23,054 nt of DNA from Phytohabitans sp036906915 (GCF_036906915.1 NZ_JBAKHX010000104.1:1-23054); one strand, 5' to 3'. Shown: positions 14,250 through 21,960, counted from the first letter of the stretch. The notes: generated by a model not told the origin, from the letters alone. Numbers and translations are program-made.

Positions 14250-14456
14250 TCAGGTCACCCGAAGGCGTTCGCCGCCGATTTCGACGACGTCACCGCGGTG
14301 GAGCTGCCGCCCTCGACGCAGTTCGGCCTCACCGTTGACCGCAACCTCGCCCGCGGCGATGGCGGATTTGGCTTCACCACCCGATTCCATGACGCCGGCC
14401 AGCTTGAGGAACTGGCCCAGCCGAATCATGCCGTCGCGGATCGGAACGTCTCTCAT
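14250..14456 (-). CDS. S4-domain RNA-binding protein
   Basis: A 68-residue protein that is almost entirely one S4 domain: IRLGQFLKLAGVMESGGEAK, then IAAGEVAVNGEAELRRGRQL and GDVVEIGGERLRV. The S4 fold binds structured RNA; stand-alone forms such as YbcJ/RqcP-like proteins act on ribosomes or rRNA. The length is normal for the stand-alone family. The start is the ATG at 14456; an internal ATG nine codons later is possible. Neither has a good ribosome site, but a short frame with a strong site ends just upstream, so translation may be coupled. It lies directly after repeat copy A and antisense to nothing else. The family call is firm; the exact role is not. Confidence 0.8.
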   Translation of the reverse strand: MRDVPIRDGMIRLGQFLKLAGVMESGGEAKSAIAAGEVAVNGEAELRRGRQLHRGDVVEIGGERLRVT

Positions 14457-14463
14457 CGCTGCA

Positions 14464-14520
14464 TCATCGGCCCTGTGAGGTGGACCAGCCCACGCGACTC
14501 GCGGCAGATCCGGACGCCAT
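14464..14520 (-). CDS. possible 18-residue leader peptide before the S4 gene
   Basis: On the minus strand AAAGGAG (14534-14528) lies seven bases before an ATG at 14520. The frame reads MASGSAASRVGWSTSQGR and stops at 14464-14466, seven bases before the S4 start codon. This is the best ribosome site in the neighbourhood, whereas the S4 ATG has none, so ribosomes ending here could re-initiate. It could instead be the true start of an S4 gene damaged by a frameshift. Confidence 0.3.
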   Translation of the reverse strand: MASGSAASRVGWSTSQGR

Positions 14521-14719
14521 GTGAATGCTCCTTTCGAGGCCCATGTTGAGGTTTCGACCGCCGGTCGTTCGCCGGAGGTGGCGTCGGACGCACCTTGCGG
14601 CCCGGGTCGATACTCGGTGGCGTGTCTGGAATGGAGCCTCAGGACGTCAGACGGCTGAGCCGACTGTTCCTGCTGGCATGCTCAGCAGGCGACCGCAGCC
14701 CGCGACCGTCCGCAGGACA

Positions 14720-14851
14720 TCATGGGGTGACTAGCAGCTCCAGTCCAGCGTGCCGGCCCCGGCGTCCCCAGTCCGCGGACTCGTACGGTGTGAGGGCCTG
14801 CACCATCTCGGCTACCGCTTGCTCGACATCGTTGCCATCCATCGAATGCAT
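14720..14851 (-). pseudogene. N-terminal fragment resembling DinB/maleylpyruvate-isomerase-like proteins
   Basis: On the minus strand an ATG at 14851 opens a 43-residue frame beginning MHSMDGNDVEQAVAEMVQAL and continuing TPYESADWGRR. This is the pattern of the first helix of mycothiol-dependent maleylpyruvate isomerase N-terminal/DinB-like proteins. Those usually continue with a (R)AG-x-L-(D/E)-W-S-C segment. Here TLDWSC is present in the neighbouring frame and is followed at once by a stop at 14731-14733, so there is a frameshift and the rest of the gene is gone. The intact family is around 200 residues or more. The family assignment is from memory of the motif pattern and is moderate; that the fragment is decayed coding DNA is more secure. 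Repeat copy B lies 60 bp upstream of its start. Confidence 0.42.
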
Positions 14852-14910
14852 TGTCAGGCAGCAGCCTTCCAGGTCTTGCGTCGCCTCGTCATACCCCGGC
14901 AGCCATCCGC

Positions 14911-14980
14911 CATCGGCACGATCGGGCGCCTGCTTGATCCGCCGGCAGTGACGCTACGTGACGCCCGGTTGGCCGCATGA
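14911..14980 (+). repeat. dispersed repeat, copy B
   Basis: Also exactly 70 bases, from CATCGGCACGATCGGGCGCC to GGCCGCATGA. The centre has GTGACGCTACGTGACGC in place of the stem seen in copy A. It is more diverged but keeps both ends, length and orientation. It separates the decayed fragment at 14720-14851 from the next plus-strand gene. Confidence 0.5.
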
Positions 14981-15020
14981 GGGGGCATTGGTAGGCGTCC
15001 TCGACTGCTTGAATGTCGGC

Positions 15021-15269
15021 ATGTACGAGACCGGTCGTTCCGCCGATGTTGATCCCTCGACCGTCCGGACACGCGAGGACGCGATCCGCGTCATCGAGGC
15101 GATGACTGACGATCTTCGTCTTCATCCAGACGCCTGGGAGAACCCGACGCTCGCACGGTTCCTCGAAGCCCTCGGCGCGCTACTGGGAAGCCGTGCCTGG
15201 TCGCAGGCCGAGGAGCCGACTTGGCGGCTGTTCGCCGAGGCCCTGGTCGCCGCCAGCGGCTACGAATAG
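15021..15269 (+). CDS. DUF7660-like small protein
   Basis: An 82-residue acidic protein starting MYETGRSADVDPSTVRTRED. The body AIRVIEAMTDDLRLHPDAWE and the end PTWRLFAEALVAASGYE fit what I recall of the DUF7660 family, small actinobacterial proteins of unknown role with a conserved W-x-x-F-A-x-x-L...YE ending. I start it at the ATG at 15021; the frame stays open further upstream, but that part overlaps repeat copy B and does not look coding. The ribosome site is weak. It is followed 96 bp later by the NUDIX gene on the same strand. Small proteins of this sort are sometimes immunity-like; I cannot show that here. Confidence 0.62.
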   Translation: MYETGRSADVDPSTVRTREDAIRVIEAMTDDLRLHPDAWENPTLARFLEALGALLGSRAWSQAEEPTWRLFAEALVAASGYE

Positions 15270-15365
15270 CAACACAGCAGGCACCCTCTTTGCGGCAGAG
15301 CCGGATGTCTGCGCGTGCCCTCTGGCTAGAGCGAGCTTGTCCTATCCCTGTGCTCTAATCCCGTC

Positions 15366-15821
15366 ATGCATGTCGTCGTCTGCGGCGCACTCGTGGAGAA
15401 CGGCGCGGTGCTGCTGGTACACCGCAGCCCGACCCGCCGGGCATACCCAGATCTCTGGGATCTGCCCGGGGGGCACGTCGAAGCGGGTGAGTCGGAACTA
15501 CAGGCCCTCGCGCGTGAGATGCACGAGGAGCTAGGGGTTCACATTGTGGCGGAGTCCTCGTCACGGTTGGGCGACCTGCATGCCGGCAGTGGCGAGGACG
15601 CCGTCCACGTGGGTGTCTGGCAAATCAGAGACTGGGTCGGCTCTCCCACCAACCGTGCACCTGAGGAGCATGACGACATCGCATGGGTCGGGATCAGCGA
15701 GCTGGGCGGCCTTCCCCTCGTGTTTGGCGCCCTGCCGGCCTTGCTTCGTTCCCTGCCTGAGCCTGACCGGCTGCCTCGTCGCGACGAAGCACGGACAACC
15801 GCATCGCCGAGCGGCCCGTAG
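15366..15821 (+). CDS. NUDIX hydrolase
   Basis: A 151-residue protein with a complete Nudix box at 36-58: G36, E42, then REMHEELGV (50-58), matching G-x5-E-x7-REUxEExGU. The glutamates bind the magnesium used to cleave nucleoside diphosphates linked to another group. The stretch before it (LLVHRSPTRRAYPDLWDLPG) is typical of MutT-like sanitising enzymes. The specific substrate cannot be read from the sequence. The start ATG at 15366 has no ribosome site; TCTAAT at 15354-15359 could be a -10, which would make the message nearly leaderless. The C-terminal 15 residues (RRDEARTTASPSGP) look disordered. Repeat copy C begins 50 bp after its stop. Confidence 0.88.
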   Translation: MHVVVCGALVENGAVLLVHRSPTRRAYPDLWDLPGGHVEAGESELQALAREMHEELGVHIVAESSSRLGDLHAGSGEDAVHVGVWQIRDWVGSPTNRAPEEHDDIAWVGISELGGLPLVFGALPALLRSLPEPDRLPRRDEARTTASPSGP

Positions 15822-15870
15822 ATCCATCGCTGCTCGGCACTTCCGTCCGGTTGTATCCCCTGCATCCGGT

Positions 15871-15933
15871 CATCGGCACGACCGAGCGCCGCCGCACGTC
15901 CGTCACGCACCGTAGCGATCGGTCTGCGGCATG
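15871..15933 (+). repeat. dispersed repeat, copy C
   Basis: A 63-base, more degenerate copy: it opens with CATCGGCACGACCGAGCGCC, has CGTCACGCACCGTAGCG in the centre, and ends CTGCGGCATGA. The first 14 bases are identical to copy A and the last eight (GCGGCATGA without the first base context) also match. Confidence 0.5.
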
Positions 15934-16034
15934 ATCGTGCGCAGCGTACGCCGATAGGCGCGCTGGCTGCCCACGACGCCGGATTGGGGGCTTCGGCCCG
16001 GGCCGGGGTGCACCCGGTCTAGCGTGAAGCCCGG

Positions 16035-16871
16035 TCAGGCCGGCTGGTGGACCGACTCGATGAAGGCGATCAGCTCCTCTGAGAGGAGTTCGGGTGCGAG
16101 CACGGGCGCGAAGTGGCCGACGCCCGACAGCTCGCGGATGTGTGTGTCCGGTACATGCCGGGCGATGTGCTCTGCCGACTCGCCCCACAGGGAAGTGAGC
16201 AAGGTTTGCTCGCCGCGGAGGACCAGCACCGGGACGCTGACCTGCTCCAGCGCCTTGGGGTCGATGGACCGCGGGCCTTCGTAGGCGCGGTCCTGCCCGA
16301 GGTCGTTGAGTAGAGCCGGGACGGCGCCCGCCCAGCGCTCGAAGAAGGTCGTCGGCTCCAGGGCGGCGACTTCGTCGTCGGTGCAGATCCCGGCGGCGAA
16401 GGCGCGCACCGCGTCGACGAGCCGGCCGTCGGCAGCAGCCATGCCGACCTTCTCCAACGCGGCGCCGAGCCGTGGCATGTCGGTTTCTCCCGAGCCGGGG
16501 ACGACCGGCTCGTAGGTGGCGACGGCAATCACCGTGTCGCTCCGCGCCGCGGCGCCCAGACACCACGGCCCGCTGCCCGACCAGCCCACGAGGCACACCG
16601 GCTCGCCGATGCTGTCGACGAAGGCGGTGACGTCCTCGACCAGGCGCGGCGGGGTGTGGTCAGGGTGGTCGCCGGACAGGCCGCGGCCGCGGATGCTCGG
16701 CAGGTAGCAGGTGAACCGGTCGGTGAGGTGTGGCAGCAGCGCCTCCCAGGCGAGATCGCCGTGTCCGATCCCGCCGTGGACCAGCACCACTGCCGGTCCT
16801 TGACCCACGACTCGTCCGGCGAGTTCGGTGCCGTCGGCGGAGACGGCTCGGTGGATCCGCTTCTCGTTCAT
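16035..16871 (-). CDS. alpha/beta-fold hydrolase
   Basis: A 278-residue protein of usual length for the family. VVLVHGGIGHGDLAWEALL (28-46) holds the oxyanion HGG motif; GWSGSG (96-101) is the nucleophile elbow with Ser98; GVGHFAP puts His253 as the catalytic base. The acid is less clear: after the strand VPVLVLRG the usual G-x-x-D is GEQT, so Glu221 or another residue would have to serve. No signal peptide, so it acts in the cytoplasm. The ATG at 16871 has GGAGCA about seven bases upstream. Substrate is unknown; relatives include esterases, epoxide hydrolases and lactonases. The LuxR-type gene lies 141 bp upstream on the same strand and may control it. Confidence 0.85.
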   Translation of the reverse strand: MNEKRIHRAVSADGTELAGRVVGQGPAVVLVHGGIGHGDLAWEALLPHLTDRFTCYLPSIRGRGLSGDHPDHTPPRLVEDVTAFVDSIGEPVCLVGWSGSGPWCLGAAARSDTVIAVATYEPVVPGSGETDMPRLGAALEKVGMAAADGRLVDAVRAFAAGICTDDEVAALEPTTFFERWAGAVPALLNDLGQDRAYEGPRSIDPKALEQVSVPVLVLRGEQTLLTSLWGESAEHIARHVPDTHIRELSGVGHFAPVLAPELLSEELIAFIESVHQPA

Positions 16872-16983
16872 GGCGGCTGCTCCCGATCGTTTCGGCGCCG
16901 GTGGTCGGCGCGTCTTCGAAGGACGCTAGGAGCGCGCCGGGTGCCCGGGCATCGGCGGAACCAGCCGACCCGCGGCGGCTCGG

Positions 16984-17001
16984 CTACGCGGTTCCGCGTA
17001 G
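16984..17001 (-). terminator. perfect hairpin just past the LuxR-type gene
   Basis: CTACGCGG (16984-16991) and CCGCGTAG (16994-17001) are perfect inverted arms with a 2-base centre, starting 11 bases past the stop of the LuxR-type gene. No U-tract follows. It could be a terminator or, since it also lies upstream of the hydrolase gene, an operator. Confidence 0.4.
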
Positions 17002-17012
17002 TCGCGTGCGGC

Positions 17013-18623
17013 TCAGCGGGTCGTGGTCATCCCGCGCTCGATGGCGTAACGGGCGGCCTGGGTGCGGGAGGTGACACCGAGCTTGTTGTAGATGTTCGTC
17101 AGGTGCCGGCCGACTGTGCGGTCGCTGATGAACAACCGCTCGCCGATCTCCCGGTTAGAGCGTCCTTCGGCGACGAGCCTCAGCACCTCGCGCTCGCGCC
17201 GGCTTAGTCCGTCGGGCGCCTCCGCACCCGGCCGGGGGACGCCCAGCAGCTCGTACGCCTCTTCAGCCCGTGTGTCCTCCGCGGCGGCGGACGCCTCGTC
17301 GCCCAGTGCCCTGTATGCCTCGGCCAGGCGGGTGCAGGTGGCGGCGACATCGTGGGGCGCGCCGAGCTCGTGCCAGCGCCGGCAGGCGTCGCGCAGCACC
17401 GGAAGGGCCTGCCCGGCGTGGCCTTCGGCCAGCAGCATCGCGCCGCGCGTACCGGCCGCCATCGCCTCCAGCCCGGAGGTGGCATAGGTCGCTGCGGTCG
17501 CGGCGAGCTCGGAGGCCGCGGCCGACGCGTCGCCCGGTCGTCCCGCGGCAACCGCGATCTCGACCGCGGCGGCGCACAACGGCGCTCTGCGCAGGGAATC
17601 GCTGCCCACGGCTGTCAGGGCGGTGCGTACGGACGTCGCGGCTCCCGCGGCGTCGCCACCCAGCAGCTGCAGCAGGGCCCGGCCGGGCTGCGGGTCGCGC
17701 CCACGGGCGTGTGCCTCGTCGTAGGCGCCCGCCGCACGCGGGTCGCCGCGCAGCCGGCGCGCTTCGGCCACGACGTACCACGCCTCGGCGGCATAGTCGA
17801 TCCGGTTGGCATCGAGGTCCGGCACGACCTGCAGCGCTGTGCGCTCGGCCTCGTCCCACCTGCCGCGGATGAGGTGAAGCTGAGCCCGGTGCACCGCGCA
17901 CAGACCCCCGAACGCAACCGCCGCGGGAAATGTGGCCAACCACCGCTCGGCCAGATCGGTCCACCGAGTCATCCGGCGCAGGTCGACGACCTCGTGGCAC
18001 GCCGCGATGGTGTGGCAGTAGAGGATGCCGGACACGAACGGAGCGAGCTCGCCGTCCAGGACGGCGATCATCGCCTCGTCGAGCAGCCTCAGCCCGTCGA
18101 TCACATGGCCCGACCTGATCAACGCGCGACCCTCGCCATTGAGGCCAATGGCCACCAGGTCGGGCTGACCAAGCCGACGGCCGAGGTCCCGCACCCGGCG
18201 TGCCGCATCCACCGCCGCCGCCGGCTGCCCGGCCCGCAGGCTCGGCTCCACCCCCGTCAGATGCAGCAGCAGCCCGTGCACCGGGCACTCCGGGACACCC
18301 TCCAGCAGGTGTCCGGCACGACCGATCCACCCCATGCCCTGCGGCTCGTCGCCCCGCGCCAGGTAGAAGACGCCCAGCACCAGGGCGGCCCCTGCGGCCT
18401 CCACCGGTCGGGAGCCAGCCAGGAACGCCTCGCAGACCGCGGCGCTGAGCCGCAGGTTGTCGTCGATGCGGCCGACCCACCACACGGCATCGGCATAGTC
18501 GGCGAGGTCGTCCGCGGCGAGTTGCTCGGTCGGGACGGCGTCGAAGCGCAACGCGGCGGTGGCCCAGTCGCGCGCCGCGTAGGCCTCCCGCGCCTGGGTC
18601 AGGCTGTGCGTGTGCTCGTCCAC
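17013..18623 (-). CDS. LuxR-type transcriptional regulator with TPR-like sensor region
   Basis: A 536-residue protein. Residues 472-532 are a clear LuxR/FixJ helix-turn-helix: LSRREREVLRLVAEGRSNRE, then IGERLFISDRTVGRHLTNIY and NKLGVTSRTQAARYA. The first 440 residues are alanine-rich helical pairs (ALRFDAVPTEQLAADDLADY, ERTALQVVPDLDANRIDYAA), as in the TPR-like arm of large LuxR/MalT-type regulators. The P-loop ATPase that full MalT/LAL proteins carry is absent. It should bind DNA as a dimer and respond to a partner or ligand through the helical repeats. The GTG start has GGAGG six bases upstream. The hydrolase gene downstream is the obvious candidate target. Confidence 0.85.
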   Translation of the reverse strand: MDEHTHSLTQAREAYAARDWATAALRFDAVPTEQLAADDLADYADAVWWVGRIDDNLRLSAAVCEAFLAGSRPVEAAGAALVLGVFYLARGDEPQGMGWIGRAGHLLEGVPECPVHGLLLHLTGVEPSLRAGQPAAAVDAARRVRDLGRRLGQPDLVAIGLNGEGRALIRSGHVIDGLRLLDEAMIAVLDGELAPFVSGILYCHTIAACHEVVDLRRMTRWTDLAERWLATFPAAVAFGGLCAVHRAQLHLIRGRWDEAERTALQVVPDLDANRIDYAAEAWYVVAEARRLRGDPRAAGAYDEAHARGRDPQPGRALLQLLGGDAAGAATSVRTALTAVGSDSLRRAPLCAAAVEIAVAAGRPGDASAAASELAATAATYATSGLEAMAAGTRGAMLLAEGHAGQALPVLRDACRRWHELGAPHDVAATCTRLAEAYRALGDEASAAAEDTRAEEAYELLGVPRPGAEAPDGLSRREREVLRLVAEGRSNREIGERLFISDRTVGRHLTNIYNKLGVTSRTQAARYAIERGMTTTR

Positions 18624-18909
18624 CCGCGTCCTCCATCAACGGTCAACAGGCTACCCACCGCTTTCCCGACCCTCAGCCCATTCAGGCTCTCTCGTGCCCG
18701 ATCCGTGGGTCATGATCGGCCAGGCGGCCCTGCGATAGCTGGGGCTGGTGACCTTCGGCGTTGTGGGCAGACTGGCCCCTGCCGCGGGATAGAGCCGTGC
18801 ACCGAGAGCCGGCGCCTACAGCGACGAGCCATTCCTCATCAGCGACCGCGGCTGCCCCTGTCGCGAGCTGTCATCGGCAAAGTCGCGCGTCCACTGTCTC
18901 GGGTTGAGG
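18624..18909. other. gene-free stretch between LuxR-type and recombinase genes
   Basis: About 286 bases upstream of the LuxR-type gene and downstream of the recombinase gene. CCGATC and GATCGG form a 6-bp inverted repeat around 18695-18720. A short plus-strand frame (LVTFGVVGRLAPAAG then stop, about 18747-18793) has coding-like composition but cannot be assigned. No promoter can be fixed. Confidence 0.3.
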
Positions 18910-19830
18910 TCAGGTGCCGGCGGCCATGTAGGCCGCCAGGACATAGTTCGGGTGGCGGTCGAGGTTCTTACGCGCCCGGTCGTAGCGCATCGTGGTGCGC
19001 GGGTCGGCGTGCCGGGCAGCGATCTGCACGTCGCGCAGGCTCACACCGGCGTCGAGCATGGTGGTCACGTACGTATGTCTCAACATGTGCGGGTGCAGCG
19101 GCGGCAGCCGCATCCCGCACACCATCGCGAGGTGCTTCAGCCGGCGGGTAGCAGCGTGCCGATCCATCCGCCGGCCGCGGGTATTCAGCAGGATCGGCCC
19201 AGCGAACCGGCTGCCGACGGCCTGGTCGATGGCCCGGCCGACCGCCGGCGGCAACGGCACGAGCACCACCTTGCCGCCCTTGCCGCACACCCGCAGCACC
19301 CGATGGCCGTGCTCGTCACCGAGATCGCCGATGTTCGCCGCGGTGGCCTCGAAGATCCGCAGACCGAGCAGGCCGAGCATCACCACCAGGGCGAAATCGA
19401 ACCGGTTGCTGGACTGGCGGGCCGCGGTAAGCAGGGCCTCGAACTGCAAATGGGACAAGCCCAGGGTGGGTGACTCCGCCGGCCCGGTCGGCCGGCGGAC
19501 GTACTCGGCCGGCGAATGCTCCAGCACCCCATCGATGACGCAGGTGCGGTAGAAGCCGGTGACCACGCTCAACCGGCGGCACACCGTCGAGGGCCGGTAG
19601 CGGCGGGCCTCCTGCAACCAGCGCACATACCGTTCCACATCGGCCCGTCGCACGCCGAACGGGTCCAGGTCGCGGTCGGTGCACCAGGTCAGGAACAGAC
19701 GCAGCTCGGCGTCGATGTGATAGCGGGACAAGCCCTTATACCGGGCCAGGTATGCGGCGACCGCGAGCGACACAACGGCAGGATCAGCAACAACAGGTTG
19801 GCCAGCTCGGGGCGATGGGAAGGTAGTCAT
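18910..19830 (-). CDS. tyrosine recombinase/integrase
   Basis: A 306-residue site-specific recombinase with every catalytic residue in place: Arg158 (GLRIFEA), Lys184 or Lys187 (CGKGGKVVLVPL), His248 and Arg251 (HPHMLRHTYV), His274 (ARHADPRTT) and the nucleophile Tyr283 (TMRYDRA). The N-terminal SAM-like core-binding domain spans about 15-105 (HIDAELRLFLTWCTDRDLDP). Length is normal for XerC/D-like and transposon-type enzymes. I start it at the ATG at 19830, preceded by GAGGG; the frame is open a further 77 codons, but that part is antisense to the neighbouring gene. It is divergent from a DUF6933-like gene across about 80 bp. No tRNA or obvious att site is next to it, so it may move a small cassette rather than a classical integrated element. 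Confidence 0.88.
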   Translation of the reverse strand: MTTFPSPRAGQPVVADPAVVSLAVAAYLARYKGLSRYHIDAELRLFLTWCTDRDLDPFGVRRADVERYVRWLQEARRYRPSTVCRRLSVVTGFYRTCVIDGVLEHSPAEYVRRPTGPAESPTLGLSHLQFEALLTAARQSSNRFDFALVVMLGLLGLRIFEATAANIGDLGDEHGHRVLRVCGKGGKVVLVPLPPAVGRAIDQAVGSRFAGPILLNTRGRRMDRHAATRRLKHLAMVCGMRLPPLHPHMLRHTYVTTMLDAGVSLRDVQIAARHADPRTTMRYDRARKNLDRHPNYVLAAYMAAGT

Positions 19831-19912
19831 GCCCTCGACGGTGCGGCCCGCATACCAACCGCCCCTGCGCCCGCCAGCACATAGCCCGCGGCGCAACGGC
19901 AGGATGGACCGT

Positions 19913-20404
19913 GTGTTGATCGTCCGCGCGACCAAGAAGCTCCTGGCCCGGATCGGCCCGGCCAACCTCCACGACGAGGAGTCGACCACACTGCTGGGCC
20001 CCTGGTACGCCAACACCCTGCCCTGGCGGCCGCAGACCGCGTTGTTCGTCAATGAGCGCACACTGCTACCCGCATTGGTCCCGCTCGCGCCCGCAGCTAC
20101 CCTGCTCGACCGGATCAGCGATCACATCGCCACTGTCATGGCCGCACACGGGACCCCTGATGCCGTCGTCCAGAGCGAGCGGCTGCAGATGAACAAACAC
20201 CGGGTCGCCGGTACCGCCAACCGCAGCGTCGTCGGAATCATGAACGAGTTCAGCTACCTGGCCACCATCTACCGCGCAAACGACCCCGGACAGACCCTGC
20301 TCGACATCGCCCTCCGGCTCGCCCAAACGCCCTGCAGCCCGCTGTACCGCAAGAACGTCAGCCCCGACCGCGAACTGGCCGCCCTACTCGAATCCACCAC
20401 CTGA
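19913..20404 (+). CDS. DUF6933-like protein paired with the recombinase
   Basis: A 163-residue protein from the GTG at 19913 (MLIVRATKKLLARIG), with AGGA eight bases upstream; an ATG at 19904 is the alternative. The segments LLGPWYANTLPWRPQTALFV, NERTLLPALVPLAPA and TANRSVVGIMNEFSYLA, and the end SPDRELAALLE, match what I recall of the DUF6933 family, whose function is not known. The protein is soluble, with no signal peptide or membrane helix. It is divergent from the recombinase gene and separated from it by about 80 bp, so the two probably share control. A strong hairpin lies 124 bp past its stop. The family call is from recalled motifs; a role in recombination is only inferred from the pairing. 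Confidence 0.7.
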   Translation: MLIVRATKKLLARIGPANLHDEESTTLLGPWYANTLPWRPQTALFVNERTLLPALVPLAPAATLLDRISDHIATVMAAHGTPDAVVQSERLQMNKHRVAGTANRSVVGIMNEFSYLATIYRANDPGQTLLDIALRLAQTPCSPLYRKNVSPDRELAALLESTT

Positions 20405-20733
20405 CCAGGACCACACACCCCCACCCCGCCCGGCATCCAGCCACGCGCGCCTGGAAGGGATCTCGGAATGGGGACCGCACTCGGCGCGGCATGTAGTTAG
20501 CTGATCTTGGCGTCAAGAAACTGACCTGGAGTCGGATCTGACGAGGCGTCTCACCGACTCCTACTTGGCATGGTCGCGGAGTTGTCGGATAGAGCGAATC
20601 GCCACACGCGCCTTTAGGGATTTGGTACGATGCCGCCGCAATGCAGGCCAGAGGTCCCTGACGCACCGAACATGCTCAACTACTCAAGGATCCGACGCGA
20701 GAGCAATTGCGCCTCTTACCCCTCGGAGACGAT
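20405..20733. other. gene-free stretch with a strong hairpin
   Basis: About 330 bases with lower GC than the left half of the window. It holds the hairpin at 20528-20561. TACGAT at 20626-20631 is a possible -10 for the next gene but has no convincing -35. No coding frame is supported. Confidence 0.35.
20528..20561. terminator. nested inverted repeat after the DUF6933-like gene
   Basis: GGAGTCGG (20528-20535) and CCGACTCC (20554-20561) are perfect 8-bp arms. Inside, GACG-AGG-CGTC forms a second 4-bp stem. The whole folds to a 34-base hairpin. It lacks a U-tract. It could be a terminator or a binding/crossover site for the recombinase. Confidence 0.4.
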
Positions 20734-21492
20734 GTGACCAGTCAGCATCGCGCCACACCTGTTAGTCAACCTGCTTCCGGATCCAAAACACGGGCTGGGC
20801 GACCCTCGGGTGGTCGGAATAGTTCGGGGGCGGCCGGAAAGTCTAGAGATCCTCTCGTCATTGCTACCTGGGTCGCCGCGATCGCCGCAGCAGTATCGGC
20901 GATCATGAGCATGATAACATCGCTCGCCGATATAGAAGGCGCGGCACTATTCTTCGGTCCGGTCATCATGATTTCTGGACTAGTGCTGCTCTGGCTTTAC
21001 GGGCACTTGCGGCGGCATGGCATTGCCATCGCATCAGTCGTGTGCATCGTCATCGGTAGCATAGTCTCTTGGGAGTCAGGGCTCGAACAGCGAGAAGGAA
21101 CCGCTATCACGGCGATGATCGTCACGCCGAAGGATGGTGAGAATGCTGGCCTCTGCCCAATAGTCCGAGGAATCGCGCCGATGGGGAAGAGTGACGAGGC
21201 ATACTGGCTGGCAGCACAAGAGGAGCGGGCCGAGAAGCCATATCTGATCGCCCGAGTCAGTCCCAACCCGACCACGAAAATACCGCTTTGGGACAATGGA
21301 CATACCGGTCTTGGACGCTTCGACCAGGTCGGCCAGAGGTTCTACCTACTGCTCCTACACACCACAGGTGGCCGAACCCTCGATGTCGCAAGCTATGTCC
21401 ATCAGGAATTCCCCCTCCACGATGACATCGAGGTATCCCATAAGGTCCTAGTCACCCAGACGGCTGAGCCTGGCTGCCCCGGTTCATCGTGA
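20734..21492 (+). CDS. membrane protein with extracellular beta-rich domain
   Basis: A 252-residue protein. I start it at the GTG at 20734, with GGAGA seven bases upstream. Residues 1-38 are polar, serine- and glycine-rich. Two or three hydrophobic segments follow between about 42 and 112 (PLVIATWVAAIAAAVSAIMS, ALFFGPVIMISGLVLLWLYG, GIAIASVVCIVIGSIV). The C-terminal 140 residues should be outside: MIVTPKDGENAGLCPIVRG, a middle with EAYWLAAQEE and RFDQVGQRFYLLLLHTT. This resembles a small beta-sandwich domain seen in many actinobacterial membrane-anchored proteins with the pattern P-x-DG...V-x-G-x-A. No function is known to me. Its codon use is less GC-biased than its neighbours, suggesting recent transfer. 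The next reading frame starts on its stop codon. Confidence 0.65.
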   Translation: MTSQHRATPVSQPASGSKTRAGRPSGGRNSSGAAGKSRDPLVIATWVAAIAAAVSAIMSMITSLADIEGAALFFGPVIMISGLVLLWLYGHLRRHGIAIASVVCIVIGSIVSWESGLEQREGTAITAMIVTPKDGENAGLCPIVRGIAPMGKSDEAYWLAAQEERAEKPYLIARVSPNPTTKIPLWDNGHTGLGRFDQVGQRFYLLLLHTTGGRTLDVASYVHQEFPLHDDIEVSHKVLVTQTAEPGCPGSS

Positions 21493-21864
21493 ACCGCAAG
21501 GCCCTGCTGACTCCCTCACATCGGCAGATGAGTGAGCAGATCAAGGACCCCCGTAGGCAAGGCCGTAACGCACCGTGGTCGGCTCATCTCGGCTCCTGGT
21601 GGGCGAAGGACGACGTGGCCGTGTTTGCGGTGGACGACCACGCCGCCCGCGCAAAGATCGTACGCGGGCCACTCTCAGCCGCAGCCCGACCGCTGCGTCG
21701 CAGAGCAGGCAGGCGACTTCCGCCAACTCGTCGACCAACCCAGGGACTGGCTCAGCACCAGTGCCCTCGCACGGATCGGATCACCGGAGAGCCCGATCCC
21801 AAGGTCAGTCGTCAGCCCAGCGCGTCTCCACGATGGCAGGTCAGGCCGCTCAAACTCGCGCTAG
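21489..21864 (+). pseudogene. broken unknown gene coupled to the membrane-protein stop
   Basis: A GTG at 21489 overlaps the upstream TGA. In that frame WSAHLGSWWAKDDVAVFAVD and DHAARAKIVRG (about 21570-21670) look coding. From about 21680 the good composition switches to the neighbouring frame (PDRCVAEQAGDFRQLVDQPR, then DWLSTSALARIGSPESP), with GC-rich third positions, ending at a TAG near 21864. The simplest reading is one gene with a frameshift near 21670-21690 and further decay beyond. I do not recognise the family. If intact it would be the partner gene of the membrane protein. Confidence 0.38.
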
Positions 21865-21960
21865 AGGTCATGCCCATCCCCCGCGTCGTCAGTCTTCAAC
21901 TCCGAGAGCGCGTTGGAGTTCGAGTCGCCTCAAGGATCAACACCCCAAAACGGGGCTAGA

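Noticed and set aside
14889..15125. A 78-codon minus-strand frame starting MKTKIVSHRLDD
   Set aside because: It overlaps the better supported DUF7660-like gene and repeat copy B and ends in low-complexity sequence.
17352..19151. A 599-codon plus-strand open frame
   Set aside because: It is antisense to the clear LuxR-type gene and the end of the recombinase gene, with no recognisable domain; the minus-strand genes explain the region.
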